Shown: positions 9,716-19,321 of the stretch, piece by piece
Numbering within the stretch: position 1 is the stretch's first letter
How the letters are laid out: every line of letters starts with the position of its first letter
Assembly: GCF_002056295.1 (NCBI RefSeq)
Contig: NZ_CP020100.1
Span: forward strand, 1,139,501 to 1,203,500
Reading direction: 5' to 3'
Length of the DNA: 64,000 bases
DNA from: Halopseudomonas phragmitis
Lineage (GTDB): Bacteria; Pseudomonadota; Gammaproteobacteria; Pseudomonadales; Pseudomonadaceae
Translations under genes and position numbers: made by a program
The notes under the pieces: generated by a model
Told to the model about the DNA's origin: nothing
The model's database searches: none
What the model saw: only the letters and a program-made list of their open reading frames with translations

Positions 9716-12460
9716 ATGTTGGTTATGCCAAATCAAGCATCATATTTTTCCTACTGGGGTAAAGCATCGCCACTGAGTCAAGCTGGTGAACGATTTCATT
9801 TGCTACCTTTTCACTGCCTGGATGTAGCTGCCTGCGGTCAGGCGCTGATCAGCTTGCCGTCTTTTTCGCTCAAGCCTTTGGCCGAAGAGCTGGGTTGGAC
9901 ACAACCTCAAGTCGAGTCGTTGTTCACCTTTTTCCTCACCCTGCATGATCTGGGCAAGTTCGCCCGAGCCTTCCAGGGGCTGGTACCCGATCTTTCGCCG
10001 GATTTGGTTCCGGCTGAACCCGGCAAATGCTACGACCGGCGACACGATACGCTGGGTTGGCTGCTTTGGTCGCAGGATCTTGCCGCTGACGACCCCATAG
10101 ACAATCTACCGCAGCCTGAGCACGAGTTCTGGGCCGTATGGGTGCGCAGCGTGGTCGGTCATCATGGCAAACCGCCGGAAGAGGTGGCCGATGCCGGCCT
10201 GACCGCGCTGGAGCTCACTGATTTTTTCCTGCGTGCCGATCGGCGCGCGGCCCGTGAGTTTGTGCAGGCGCTGGCTGGCTGGATGCTCCCGGCCGATTTG
10301 CCGGTGCCTGATCGCGAGCAGTTGAAGATACTCAGGCGGCATGCTTGGCGCCTGGCTGGGCTGGCAGTATTGGCCGACTGGTTGGGTTCGAACCAAGGCT
10401 ATTTTCCCTATCGCAGCCTGCCGATGTCATTGCCGGAGTACTGGGAGTTGGCCCGGCAGCAGGCTGAACACGCCGTAATCGCGTCCGGGTTGAGGTGGCA
10501 GCCGCTGCGACCCTGGTCCAACCCGCTGGAGTTGTTTGATTATCTACGTGAACCGACGCCATTGCAGGCCTACGCAGCCACAGTGCCACTGGAACACGGG
10601 CCGCAACTGTTTTTGTTGGAGGATGTGACCGGGGCCGGCAAAACTGAAGCGGCATTGATACTGGCACAGCGCCTGATGCAAGCCAATCTAGCCCATGGCC
10701 TGTATTTCGCCCTGCCCAGCATGGCGACAGCGAATCAGATGTATCAACGGGTTGGAGGGGTATATCGCCGACTCTATGAACCTCAGGCAAAACCGTCATT
10801 GATATTGTCCCACGGTGCGCGCCAACTGATTGAGGGCTTCCGGCAAAGCATTCTGCAAAGCGCCGAACAAGCGGAGGATTGCCGTTATCAGCCCGACGAG
10901 GGCTCGGCCAGTGTTCAGTGCAATGCCTGGCTGGCGGACAACCGCAAGAAAGCGTTATTGGCTGAGGTTGGGGTGGGTACGCTGGATCAGGCTCTGCTTG
11001 CCGTACTGCCCGCTCGGCATCAGTCCCTGCGCCTGCTGGGGCTGGCGGGCAAGGTGTTGCTGGTGGATGAGGTGCACGCCTACGACCCTTACATGATGAC
11101 CGTGTTGAAGACCCTGCTGATTGCGCATGCCCGGCAAGGTGGCAGCGTGATACTGCTCTCGGCCACCTTGCCACTGGCGGCCCGCGAAGAACTGCTGGCG
11201 GCCTATCGATTCGGGCTTGGCGTAACGGCTGAGACGGTTGTTGATGATCGGCGCTATCCGCTGGCTACACAGGCCGGCAAATCCCTGAACAGTCATGCCT
11301 GCGAAACGCGCCCACAACTGCGACGAAGCGTGGCTGTGCGTCCGTTGCACGATGAGGCGTCCGTGGTGGAGTTGATAGTTGCTCAAGCAAGGGTCGGTCG
11401 TTGCGTCTGTTGGATTCGCAACACCGTGGACGATGCGCGTCGGGCCAACCAATTGCTGGCTGAGCATCTGCCGGAAGAGCAACGGATACTCTTCCATAGC
11501 CGCTTCGCCATGGGCCATAGGCTGGATATCGAGGCACAGGTGCTGGCCCGTTTTGGCAAGGCGTCGACCGGACAGGTGCGTGCCGGGCAGGTGCTGGTGG
11601 GTACGCAGGTGTTGGAGCAGAGCCTGGATTTTGATGTCGATCTGATGGTATCTGATCTTGCGCCTGTTGATTTGCTGATTCAGCGAGCAGGACGGTTGCA
11701 GCGTCATGCGCGGCAGGCCAGCGGCGACCTGGCTGTTGATGCGGTCGAGCGGCGCGAACCCCCGGTGTTGTACCTGTTGACACCGGAGCCCGTCGAGAAT
11801 CCGCCGGCGGACTGGTACGCCAGTTTGTTTCCCAAGGCTTGCTATGTCTACCCGGATGCAGGCCGGCTTTGGCTGGGCGCGCGGGCATTGTTGCAAGCGG
11901 GCTGTATTGTGACACCGGGTGAACAGGGGCAGACCGGCGCTGTGCGAGAACTGGTCGAAGCGGTGTATGGCAGTGAAGTTGACGATGTGCCGAATGCACT
12001 TAAGAAAGCCAGTCAGGACCAGCTCGGGAAAGATATGGCCATGCAGAGTCAGGCTCATTTCAACGGCCTGCGCCTGGACAAGGGCTACTGCATTGACAGC
12101 AGTGCCCGCTGGTATGAAGACCATGCCGTGCCCACGCGTCTTGGCGATGAAACCCAGGCGCTGTACCTGGCGCTATGGACCGATGGCGAGTTGCAGCCAC
12201 TGTGCGCCGATGCGGCCTATCCCTGGGAAGAGTCCGCAGTGCGTATAGCCGCCCATCGTGCCCGCGAGCTGGCACCGGACTGGCAGCAACAGTTTGCCGC
12301 GCCACTGGAACAACTGCGTAACCGCTATCGGCTGCTGGAAGAGCCGGCCTTTATCTTGCCTTTGGTGACTTCAGGAACCGCTCTGGTCGGCAAAGTGTTG
12401 GATGAAAAAGGACGGGTGCTGGATATGCGTTATGACAGGCAACAGGGGCTGAGTTGGTGA
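9716..12460 (+). CDS. cas3: CRISPR-associated helicase/nuclease Cas3 (type I-E)
   Basis: Signature nuclease-helicase recruited by Cascade to degrade invading DNA. The 914-residue protein has an N-terminal HD nuclease domain: His33, the HD pair at 77-78, and the HHGKPPE motif near 149. The SF2 helicase core has Walker A (TGAGKT, 305-310), the DEVH box (451-454), motif III (LLSATLPL) and the QRAGRLQRH motif VI. All motifs are intact. A second ATG at 9725 also has a good Shine-Dalgarno (AAGGA) and could be the true start. It is the first gene of the cas operon; cse1 follows after 47 nt. There is no fused Cas1, Cas2 or Cse1. Confidence 0.97.
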   Translation: MLVMPNQASYFSYWGKASPLSQAGERFHLLPFHCLDVAACGQALISLPSFSLKPLAEELGWTQPQVESLFTFFLTLHDLGKFARAFQGLVPDLSPDLVPAEPGKCYDRRHDTLGWLLWSQDLAADDPIDNLPQPEHEFWAVWVRSVVGHHGKPPEEVADAGLTALELTDFFLRADRRAAREFVQALAGWMLPADLPVPDREQLKILRRHAWRLAGLAVLADWLGSNQGYFPYRSLPMSLPEYWELARQQAEHAVIASGLRWQPLRPWSNPLELFDYLREPTPLQAYAATVPLEHGPQLFLLEDVTGAGKTEAALILAQRLMQANLAHGLYFALPSMATANQMYQRVGGVYRRLYEPQAKPSLILSHGARQLIEGFRQSILQSAEQAEDCRYQPDEGSASVQCNAWLADNRKKALLAEVGVGTLDQALLAVLPARHQSLRLLGLAGKVLLVDEVHAYDPYMMTVLKTLLIAHARQGGSVILLSATLPLAAREELLAAYRFGLGVTAETVVDDRRYPLATQAGKSLNSHACETRPQLRRSVAVRPLHDEASVVELIVAQARVGRCVCWIRNTVDDARRANQLLAEHLPEEQRILFHSRFAMGHRLDIEAQVLARFGKASTGQVRAGQVLVGTQVLEQSLDFDVDLMVSDLAPVDLLIQRAGRLQRHARQASGDLAVDAVERREPPVLYLLTPEPVENPPADWYASLFPKACYVYPDAGRLWLGARALLQAGCIVTPGEQGQTGAVRELVEAVYGSEVDDVPNALKKASQDQLGKDMAMQSQAHFNGLRLDKGYCIDSSARWYEDHAVPTRLGDETQALYLALWTDGELQPLCADAAYPWEESAVRIAAHRARELAPDWQQQFAAPLEQLRNRYRLLEEPAFILPLVTSGTALVGKVLDEKGRVLDMRYDRQQGLSW

Positions 12461-12507
12461 GGATCTGTTGCCTAGACATGAAGGTGTGAAATGGATGAGG
12501 ACCGCTC

Positions 12508-14061
12508 ATGGATTTGTTAAGTGATACCTGGCTGCAGTGCCGCCATCGTGATGGCACGCTGAAGCCGATAGCTATTGGGCAGATAGGGCTAGAAGACTGT
12601 TTAGAGCTGGTTGCGCCACGCCCCGACTTCCGTGGTGCGCTCTATCAGTTTCTGATCGGGTTGCTGCAAACCGCCTACGCGCCAGAGGATCTTCAGGAGT
12701 GGCGTGATCGCTATGCCAACCCACCTACCGCTGATGACCTGGCAGAGGTTTTCGCTCCTTACCGCGACGCCTTCCAGCTGGAAAACTCAGGGCCTACCTT
12801 TATGCAGGACCTGACCTTGCCCGATGACGTCAATCAGCTGCCGGTGCTGGAGCTGTTGATTGATGCCGGCTCATCGAGCAATCAGTATTTCAACAAGCCG
12901 GCGGTTGAGCACGGCATGTGCGAGGGCTGCTTTACCCAGGCGTTGCTCACCATGCAGTTGAACGCGCCCTCTGGCGGACGAGGCATTCGGACCTCGCTGC
13001 GTGGTGGCGGTCCGTTGACGACCTTGCTGGTGCCAGCCGAACAGAACGCGACGCTTTGGCAAAAGCTCTGGCTCAACGTCTTGCCTCTTGATGCACTCGA
13101 TCACCCGCCGATCAAGATGCTCAGTGACGTATTGCCCTGGCTGGCACCAACCCGCACCAGCGATGACAAACAGGGCCAGGATACACCGCCGGAGTCGGTG
13201 CACCCCTTGCAGGCGTACTGGAGCATGCCGCGGCGCATTCGCCTGGATGCAGCCACCTTGGATCAGGGGGATTGCGCGGTATGCGGTGCCCAGAATGTAA
13301 AGCGTATCCGTCATTACCGTACCCGCCATGGCGGCACCAACTACACCGGGACATGGACTCACCCGCTGACACCCTACAGCCTGGACTCGAAAGGAGAAAA
13401 GCCGCCGCTCTCGATCAAGGGGCGTCAGGCCGGGCGAGGTTACCGTGACTGGCTGGGTCTGGTACTTGGTAATGAAGATCACCAGCCGGATGCCGCGCAG
13501 GTTGTTCGGCACTTCACCGCCAAACTGGGCAAGCCGTCCGTGCGCTTGTGGTGCTTCGGTTTCGATATGTCGAACATGAAAGCGTTGTGCTGGTACGACA
13601 GTCTGTTGCCGGTACACGGCGTGGCACCTGACGTTCAGCGGAAGTTTACCCGCAGCGTCAAGCAGGTGCTGGATTCGGCCAATGACATGGCCTCCGTTCT
13701 GCACAAACAGGTCAAAGCGGCCTGGTTTCGCCGTCCGGGCGATGCCGGTCAGGAGCCTGCCGTGACGCAAAGTTTTTGGCAGGGCTCTGAGACGGCCTTT
13801 TATCAGGTGCTGGAGCAGCTCAGCAAGCTCGATTTTGACAGCGCGGCCGAGTTGGCAGCGATCTACAGAGCCTGGTTGCAGGCCACGCGTCGTCTGGTGC
13901 TAAGTCTGTTTGACCACTGGGTGCTGAGCGGTCCGCTGGAAGATATGGACATGCAACGCGTGGTCAAGGCCCGGGCTGATCTGGCCAAAGAGCTGAATAC
14001 TGGCAAGGCACAAAAGCCGCTGTGGACAATCGTTAATCAACATCTCAAGGAGCAGGCATGA
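12508..14061 (+). CDS. casA: Cascade large subunit Cse1/CasA (Cas8e)
   Basis: Type I-E large subunit that reads the PAM and recruits Cas3. At 517 residues it matches the family length of about 500. The family layout is recognisable: N-terminal PRPDFRGALYQFLIGLLQ, the LPVLELLIDAG segment, a central CAVCGAQN cysteine pair near residues 255-258, and a helical C-terminal bundle from about 380. A GAGG Shine-Dalgarno lies 8 nt before the ATG. The stop overlaps the cse2 start by 4 nt (ATGA), indicating coupled translation. Confidence 0.96.
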   Translation: MDLLSDTWLQCRHRDGTLKPIAIGQIGLEDCLELVAPRPDFRGALYQFLIGLLQTAYAPEDLQEWRDRYANPPTADDLAEVFAPYRDAFQLENSGPTFMQDLTLPDDVNQLPVLELLIDAGSSSNQYFNKPAVEHGMCEGCFTQALLTMQLNAPSGGRGIRTSLRGGGPLTTLLVPAEQNATLWQKLWLNVLPLDALDHPPIKMLSDVLPWLAPTRTSDDKQGQDTPPESVHPLQAYWSMPRRIRLDAATLDQGDCAVCGAQNVKRIRHYRTRHGGTNYTGTWTHPLTPYSLDSKGEKPPLSIKGRQAGRGYRDWLGLVLGNEDHQPDAAQVVRHFTAKLGKPSVRLWCFGFDMSNMKALCWYDSLLPVHGVAPDVQRKFTRSVKQVLDSANDMASVLHKQVKAAWFRRPGDAGQEPAVTQSFWQGSETAFYQVLEQLSKLDFDSAAELAAIYRAWLQATRRLVLSLFDHWVLSGPLEDMDMQRVVKARADLAKELNTGKAQKPLWTIVNQHLKEQA

Positions 14062-14699
14062 AGCCGAGAAAGCCCAGATTGAACGAGGCCCAGCAGCGCT
14101 GGGTGCGCGACTGGTGGCGCGCCTTGCAGCCCCGCGCCGAGGGTGATGAACCCATACCCGGCGAGCTGTCTGTCATGGGGAGGGGTGAGCGGGCACAACT
14201 GCGCCGCTGCACCGATGCCGATGAGCTGCTTACCCAGTCAGCCACCCTGCTGCTGGCGCACCGTTTGGTTGCACTCAATGGTGAGCGAGGCCCTTTGCCT
14301 GATAATTCCTTGAGCTACGAGCGCATGGCCTGGGTGGCCGGGGTGCTGGCTAACGTCAAGGACGACCTGCGTGACGGCAAGAGTCTGGCTACGCACCTTG
14401 GGCAGGCTGCTGATGCCGAGCGCCCGCCGATGAGCGAACTGCGTTTCAGGGCTATGCAGCGCGGCACGGCGATGCAGGAGCTATTCCTGCATTGGCGTCG
14501 GGCGTTGCAACTGGCCGGGGGCAAGACTGATGTGGCACACCTGGCAGATGACCTGCTGAGCTGGCAGATAGAGCAGGGCCAGTCTGCTGCTCAGGCGAGC
14601 AACGGGGTCAAATTTCACTGGGCCTATGACTACTATCTGAGCGCCCGGGACCGGGCAGCCGCCAAAGAACCTGAATTCAACAAGGAGATATCCAAATGA
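14058..14699 (+). CDS. casB: Cascade small subunit Cse2/CasB
   Basis: Small subunit of the type I-E complex; two copies normally line the Cascade belly and stabilise the R-loop. The 213-residue product is mostly helical and basic at both ends, as expected. It carries the DADELLTQSATLLLAHRLV region and the LSWQIEQGQ C-terminal helix. It overlaps cse1 by 4 nt upstream and cas7 by 4 nt downstream. Confidence 0.93.
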   Translation: MKPRKPRLNEAQQRWVRDWWRALQPRAEGDEPIPGELSVMGRGERAQLRRCTDADELLTQSATLLLAHRLVALNGERGPLPDNSLSYERMAWVAGVLANVKDDLRDGKSLATHLGQAADAERPPMSELRFRAMQRGTAMQELFLHWRRALQLAGGKTDVAHLADDLLSWQIEQGQSAAQASNGVKFHWAYDYYLSARDRAAAKEPEFNKEISK

Positions 14700-15730
14700 C
14701 TCGTTTTGTGCAATTGCACCTGCTGACGTCCTACCCGCCCGCCAACCTTAACCGCGATGATCTGGGCAACCCGAAAACCGCACGCCTAGGCGGTGTTGAA
14801 CGTCTGCGTGTGTCCTCGCAAAGTCTCAAACGCGCTTGGCGTACCTCGGAGCTGTTTCAGCAACAGTTGGCCGGGACTATCGGCACGCGCACCAAGCGCC
14901 TTGGTATCGAGGTTTTCGAGGCACTGCTGGGTGCTGGTGTCACTGAGAAGCAGGCGCGTGAGTGGGCTGGACAAATCGCCAAGGTTTACGGGGCTGCGAA
15001 AAAGGATAATCCACTGGAAATCGAGCAGCTGGTCCATATCGCGCCTGAAGAGCGTGCTTCGCTGGATCAACTGGTGGCCACCCTTGCCGCGGAAAAACGC
15101 GGCCCAACGGATGAGGAGTTGGACGCCCTGCTGCACCACCAGACAGCGGTGGATATCGCCATGTTTGGTCGCATGCTGGCCTCCAAAACACAGTTCAACG
15201 GAGAGGCCGCAGTGCAGGTAGCCCATGCCATCGGCGTGCACGCATCGGCTATTGAGGATGACTACTTCACCGCCGTTGACGATCTCAACCGCAATGATCC
15301 TGGCGCTGCGCATATCGGTGAATCCGGTTTCGCCGCTGCAGTGTTCTACCAGTACATCTGCATCGACCGCGATCTGCTGAAACGGAATCTGGGGGGCGAT
15401 GAAGTGCTGACTCAAAAGGCACTCCGGGCTCTGACTGAAGCGGCGCTCAAAGTGGGGCCCAGCGGCAAGCAAAACAGCTTCGCCAGCCGGGCTTTCGCCC
15501 ACTTTGCGCTGGCCGAGAAAGGCACTGATCAGCCGCGCTCTCTGTCACTGGCCTTCGTCAAACCGGTGGCCGGCACAGACTATGCCGGTGATGCCGTTGC
15601 GGCCTTGCAACAGGTGCGCGACAACATGGACAAGGTCTATGGAGTCTGCGCTGAAAGCCGCTGCCAGTTCAATGTGCTGACGGGTGAAGGGTCAGTGGCC
15701 GACCTGCTTGATTTTGTCGCCGCGGAGTGA
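14696..15730 (+). CDS. casC: Cascade backbone subunit Cas7e/CasC (Cse4)
   Basis: Forms the six-copy helical backbone that holds the crRNA. The 344-residue protein has the RAMP N-terminus FVQLHLLTSYPPANLNRDD and the RLRVSSQSLKRAWRTS segment typical of type I-E Cas7. An AAGGAG Shine-Dalgarno precedes the ATG, which overlaps the cse2 stop. cas5 starts 3 nt after its stop. Confidence 0.97.
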   Translation: MTRFVQLHLLTSYPPANLNRDDLGNPKTARLGGVERLRVSSQSLKRAWRTSELFQQQLAGTIGTRTKRLGIEVFEALLGAGVTEKQAREWAGQIAKVYGAAKKDNPLEIEQLVHIAPEERASLDQLVATLAAEKRGPTDEELDALLHHQTAVDIAMFGRMLASKTQFNGEAAVQVAHAIGVHASAIEDDYFTAVDDLNRNDPGAAHIGESGFAAAVFYQYICIDRDLLKRNLGGDEVLTQKALRALTEAALKVGPSGKQNSFASRAFAHFALAEKGTDQPRSLSLAFVKPVAGTDYAGDAVAALQQVRDNMDKVYGVCAESRCQFNVLTGEGSVADLLDFVAAE

Positions 15731-15733
15731 GCC

Positions 15734-16501
15734 ATGACTGACTATCTACTGCTGCGGCTCTATGGCCCGCTGGCCAGCTGGGGCGAGATTGCAGTCGGCG
15801 AATCGCGACACTCGGCGGTACAACCGTCGCGTTCCGCGCTGCTTGGTTTGCTGGGTGCAGCGCTGGGTATCGAGCGGCACGATGATGCCGCTCAGCAGGC
15901 GCTTGTGGACGGTTACCGCTTTGCGATCAAGCTGGAATGCATAGGTTCGCCCTTGCGTGACTATCACACGGTTCAGGTAGGCGTGCCGCCGCGCAAGTTC
16001 CAGTTTCGCTCACGTCGTCAGGAATTGGCTGCCGACAAAGTCGATACTATTCTGTCGACCCGTGAGTACCGCTGTGACAGCCTCGCGTTGGTTGCTGTGG
16101 AAGCCTTGCCCGGTGCGCCGGTGGACTTGGCCTCCCTGGCCGAAGCGCTGCGTAAGCCGCGCTTCGCCTTGTATCTGGGGCGCAAATCCTGCCCGCTTGC
16201 TTTGCCGTTGAGTCCAAAAATTCTTGCCGCCAGCAGTGTGCGTGAGGTGTTCGACAATCTGGAATTGCCTTCCTTGCTGGGTTTGTTGGATCGCTATCAG
16301 CCCGAGCAAGCCTGGCCAAGTCGACAGGACCAACAGGCACTACGTCCCGGTGTCGCGCGATACTATTGGGAAGACGGGATGACTGCTGGCATGGCGCCGA
16401 GCTTTGAGGCCCAACGACATGATCAGCCACTCTCCCGTCGCCGCTGGCAGTTTGCACCGCGCCGCGAATGGGTGGCCTTGAATGATGGAGGGCAGTCATG
16501 A
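15734..16501 (+). CDS. casD: Cascade subunit Cas5e/CasD
   Basis: Binds the 5' handle of the crRNA and closes the Cas7 backbone. The 255-residue protein starts with the RAMP strand DYLLLRLYGPLASWG, then HSAVQPSRSALLGLLGAALG and DYHTVQVG. The last 30 residues (RRWQFAPRREW) are the usual basic tail. It overlaps cas6e by 4 nt. Confidence 0.96.
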   Translation: MTDYLLLRLYGPLASWGEIAVGESRHSAVQPSRSALLGLLGAALGIERHDDAAQQALVDGYRFAIKLECIGSPLRDYHTVQVGVPPRKFQFRSRRQELAADKVDTILSTREYRCDSLALVAVEALPGAPVDLASLAEALRKPRFALYLGRKSCPLALPLSPKILAASSVREVFDNLELPSLLGLLDRYQPEQAWPSRQDQQALRPGVARYYWEDGMTAGMAPSFEAQRHDQPLSRRRWQFAPRREWVALNDGGQS

Positions 16502-17160
16502 GCCATTATTTCTCGCTTGTTAGACTGATCGGCAGTCCGCGTCACGATGCCTGGCTGCGTGACTTGTCGCGCCATGGTGAAGCCTACAGGGATCATGCGT
16601 TGATCTGGCGCCTGTTCCCGGGCGATGGCGCTGCACGTGACTTTGTTTTCCGCCGCCTTGAGGACGAAAAAAGTTTCTATGTGGTTTCAGCACGACCACC
16701 ACAGGCCGATGCGGGGTTATTCCATATCCAGAGCAAAGCCTATTCGCCTGAGTTGGCCGAGGGTGATTGGGTGCGATTCGACCTGCGTGCCAATCCCACC
16801 GTCAGCGTGCGCCGGGAAAATGGTCGCTCACAGCGTCATGATGTGCTGATGCACGCCAAGCAGCTTGCCAGCACAGAAAAATCGGCACTACCTGAGCGGC
16901 TGGAAGCAGCAGGCAGGGAATGGCTGAAAGACAGGGCGGAACGCTGGGGACTGGATTTGCGTACTGACAGTCTTATGCAAAACGGTTATCGCCAGCAGCG
17001 GTTGAAGCGCAAGGGTAAACACATCGCTTTTTCCACGTTGGACTATCAGGGCATTGCCCAGGTGACGGACCCTGAACAATTGCGCCGGGCACTGCTCGAC
17101 GGGGTTGGACACAGCAAGGGCTTTGGCTGCGGGCTGTTGCTGGTAAAACGTGTGGACTGA
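16498..17160 (+). CDS. casE: CRISPR RNA endonuclease Cas6e/CasE
   Basis: Cuts pre-crRNA at the base of the repeat hairpin and stays bound to the 3' hairpin in Cascade. The product is 220 residues. His33 in YRDHALIWRLFP aligns with the catalytic His of E. coli Cas6e. The C-terminal glycine-rich loop GHSKGFGCGLLLV is intact. The array repeats carry the matching 16-base palindrome. In most type I-E operons cas1 would follow directly; here a KilA-N gene comes first. Confidence 0.96.
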   Translation: MSHYFSLVRLIGSPRHDAWLRDLSRHGEAYRDHALIWRLFPGDGAARDFVFRRLEDEKSFYVVSARPPQADAGLFHIQSKAYSPELAEGDWVRFDLRANPTVSVRRENGRSQRHDVLMHAKQLASTEKSALPERLEAAGREWLKDRAERWGLDLRTDSLMQNGYRQQRLKRKGKHIAFSTLDYQGIAQVTDPEQLRRALLDGVGHSKGFGCGLLLVKRVD

Positions 17161-17196
17161 AGTGATATGGCTCAACACAGGGAAAGAGAGCATAAG

Positions 17197-18024
17197 ATGA
17201 AAGCGAAACTGAGTGTTCTTGATCAGGACATCAGTACTGATACCAGGGATGGCGTCGAATACATCTGTATTACCGATATTGCGCGCTACAAGAATGCGGA
17301 GCGAACTGGGGCTATACTCGGCAATTGGTTACGTAACCGTAACACCATCGAGTTCCTGGGGGTTTGGGAGCAAATCCATAACCCCGATTTTAAAGTCATC
17401 GAATTCGATGACTTTAAAAAACAGGCTGGCCTTAATAGCTTCACCTTGACCCCCAAGCAATGGATTGAGAAGACCAATGCGATTGGTCTGAAATCCAAGG
17501 CTGGACGTTACGGCGGTACCTACGCCCAGAAAGATATCGCGTTCGAATTTGCCAGCTGGATTTCGGTTGAGTTCAAGCTCTACCTGATCAAGGAATTTCA
17601 GCGGCTCAAGGAGCAGGAGTATAGGCAGTTGGGCTGGGATATCCGGCGCAATCTGGCCAAGGTGAACTACCTGATACATACCGATGCCATACGCGAAAAT
17701 TTGATACCGGATACCCTGACTGCCCAGCAGATCAGTCGCGTCTATGCCAGCGAGGCTGATCTGCTGAATATGGCGTTGTTTGGCGTGACCGCCAAGGAGT
17801 GGCGCGAGAGCAACCCCACACTGAAAGGCAATATCCGCGATCATGCCAATGTTCACCAACTGGTTTGTCTGGCCAACCTGGAAGCGATGAATGCCCACTT
17901 TATAGAGCAGGGTGTGGCTCAGCACGAACGGCTGGCAAGGCTTAACGAACTAGCCATCCGGCAAATGCGCGTGCTGCAGGATAAGGCCACGAGTCTGCTG
18001 CCATCGCCGGATAAGGGAGACTAA
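17197..18024 (+). CDS. KilA-N domain protein embedded in the cas operon
   Basis: A 275-residue protein with an N-terminal KilA-N (APSES-like) DNA-binding domain at about residues 10-125: ICITDIARYKN, WLRNRNTIEFLG, GLKSKAGRYGGTYAQKDIA. A helical C-terminal part follows (LYLIKEFQRLKEQE, then a region near 165-265 including KGNIRDHANVHQL). The ATG at 17197 has GAGAG 6 nt upstream; an in-frame ATG at 17167 is less likely. Similar proteins are common as stand-alone genes of unknown role, often near mobile DNA. Here it sits between cas6e (36 nt before) and cas1 (2 nt after) in the same direction, so it is almost certainly co-transcribed with cas genes. Its base composition looks more AT-rich than the flanking cas genes. 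Regulator, anti-phage or passenger roles are all possible. Confidence 0.9.
   Translation: MKAKLSVLDQDISTDTRDGVEYICITDIARYKNAERTGAILGNWLRNRNTIEFLGVWEQIHNPDFKVIEFDDFKKQAGLNSFTLTPKQWIEKTNAIGLKSKAGRYGGTYAQKDIAFEFASWISVEFKLYLIKEFQRLKEQEYRQLGWDIRRNLAKVNYLIHTDAIRENLIPDTLTAQQISRVYASEADLLNMALFGVTAKEWRESNPTLKGNIRDHANVHQLVCLANLEAMNAHFIEQGVAQHERLARLNELAIRQMRVLQDKATSLLPSPDKGD
17388..17419. repeat. 32-bp perfect palindrome inside the KilA-N gene
   Basis: The top strand from TTTTAAAGTCATCGAA (17388-17403) continues into its exact reverse complement (17404-17419) with no spacer, centred on GAATTC. It encodes FKVIEFDDFK, and the opposite strand read in one frame gives the same peptide. Flanking bases break the symmetry on both sides. 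Confidence 0.95.
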
Positions 18025-18026
18025 AC

Positions 18027-19255
<1,229 letters not shown>

Positions 19256-19321
19256 CAAAATAATTTTGGTAGAATTTTAGAGGCCAATTTTTCCTATATG
19301 GAACAACTGGTTACTCTAAGT
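19256..19321 (+). promoter_or_regulatory. CRISPR leader with candidate IHF site
   Basis: A 66-bp AT-rich stretch between cas2 and the first repeat. GAACAACTGGTTA (19301-19313) matches the IHF consensus WATCAANNNNTTR at all but two fixed positions. It ends 9 bp before repeat 1, the placement known from the E. coli type I-E leader, where IHF bends DNA for integration. A -10-like TAGAAT lies at 19270-19275; no clear -35 is seen. Confidence 0.65.

Noticed and set aside
10955..12124. A 389-codon open frame on the minus strand opposite cas3
   Set aside because: Entirely within the helicase domain of cas3, no family resemblance, no Shine-Dalgarno.
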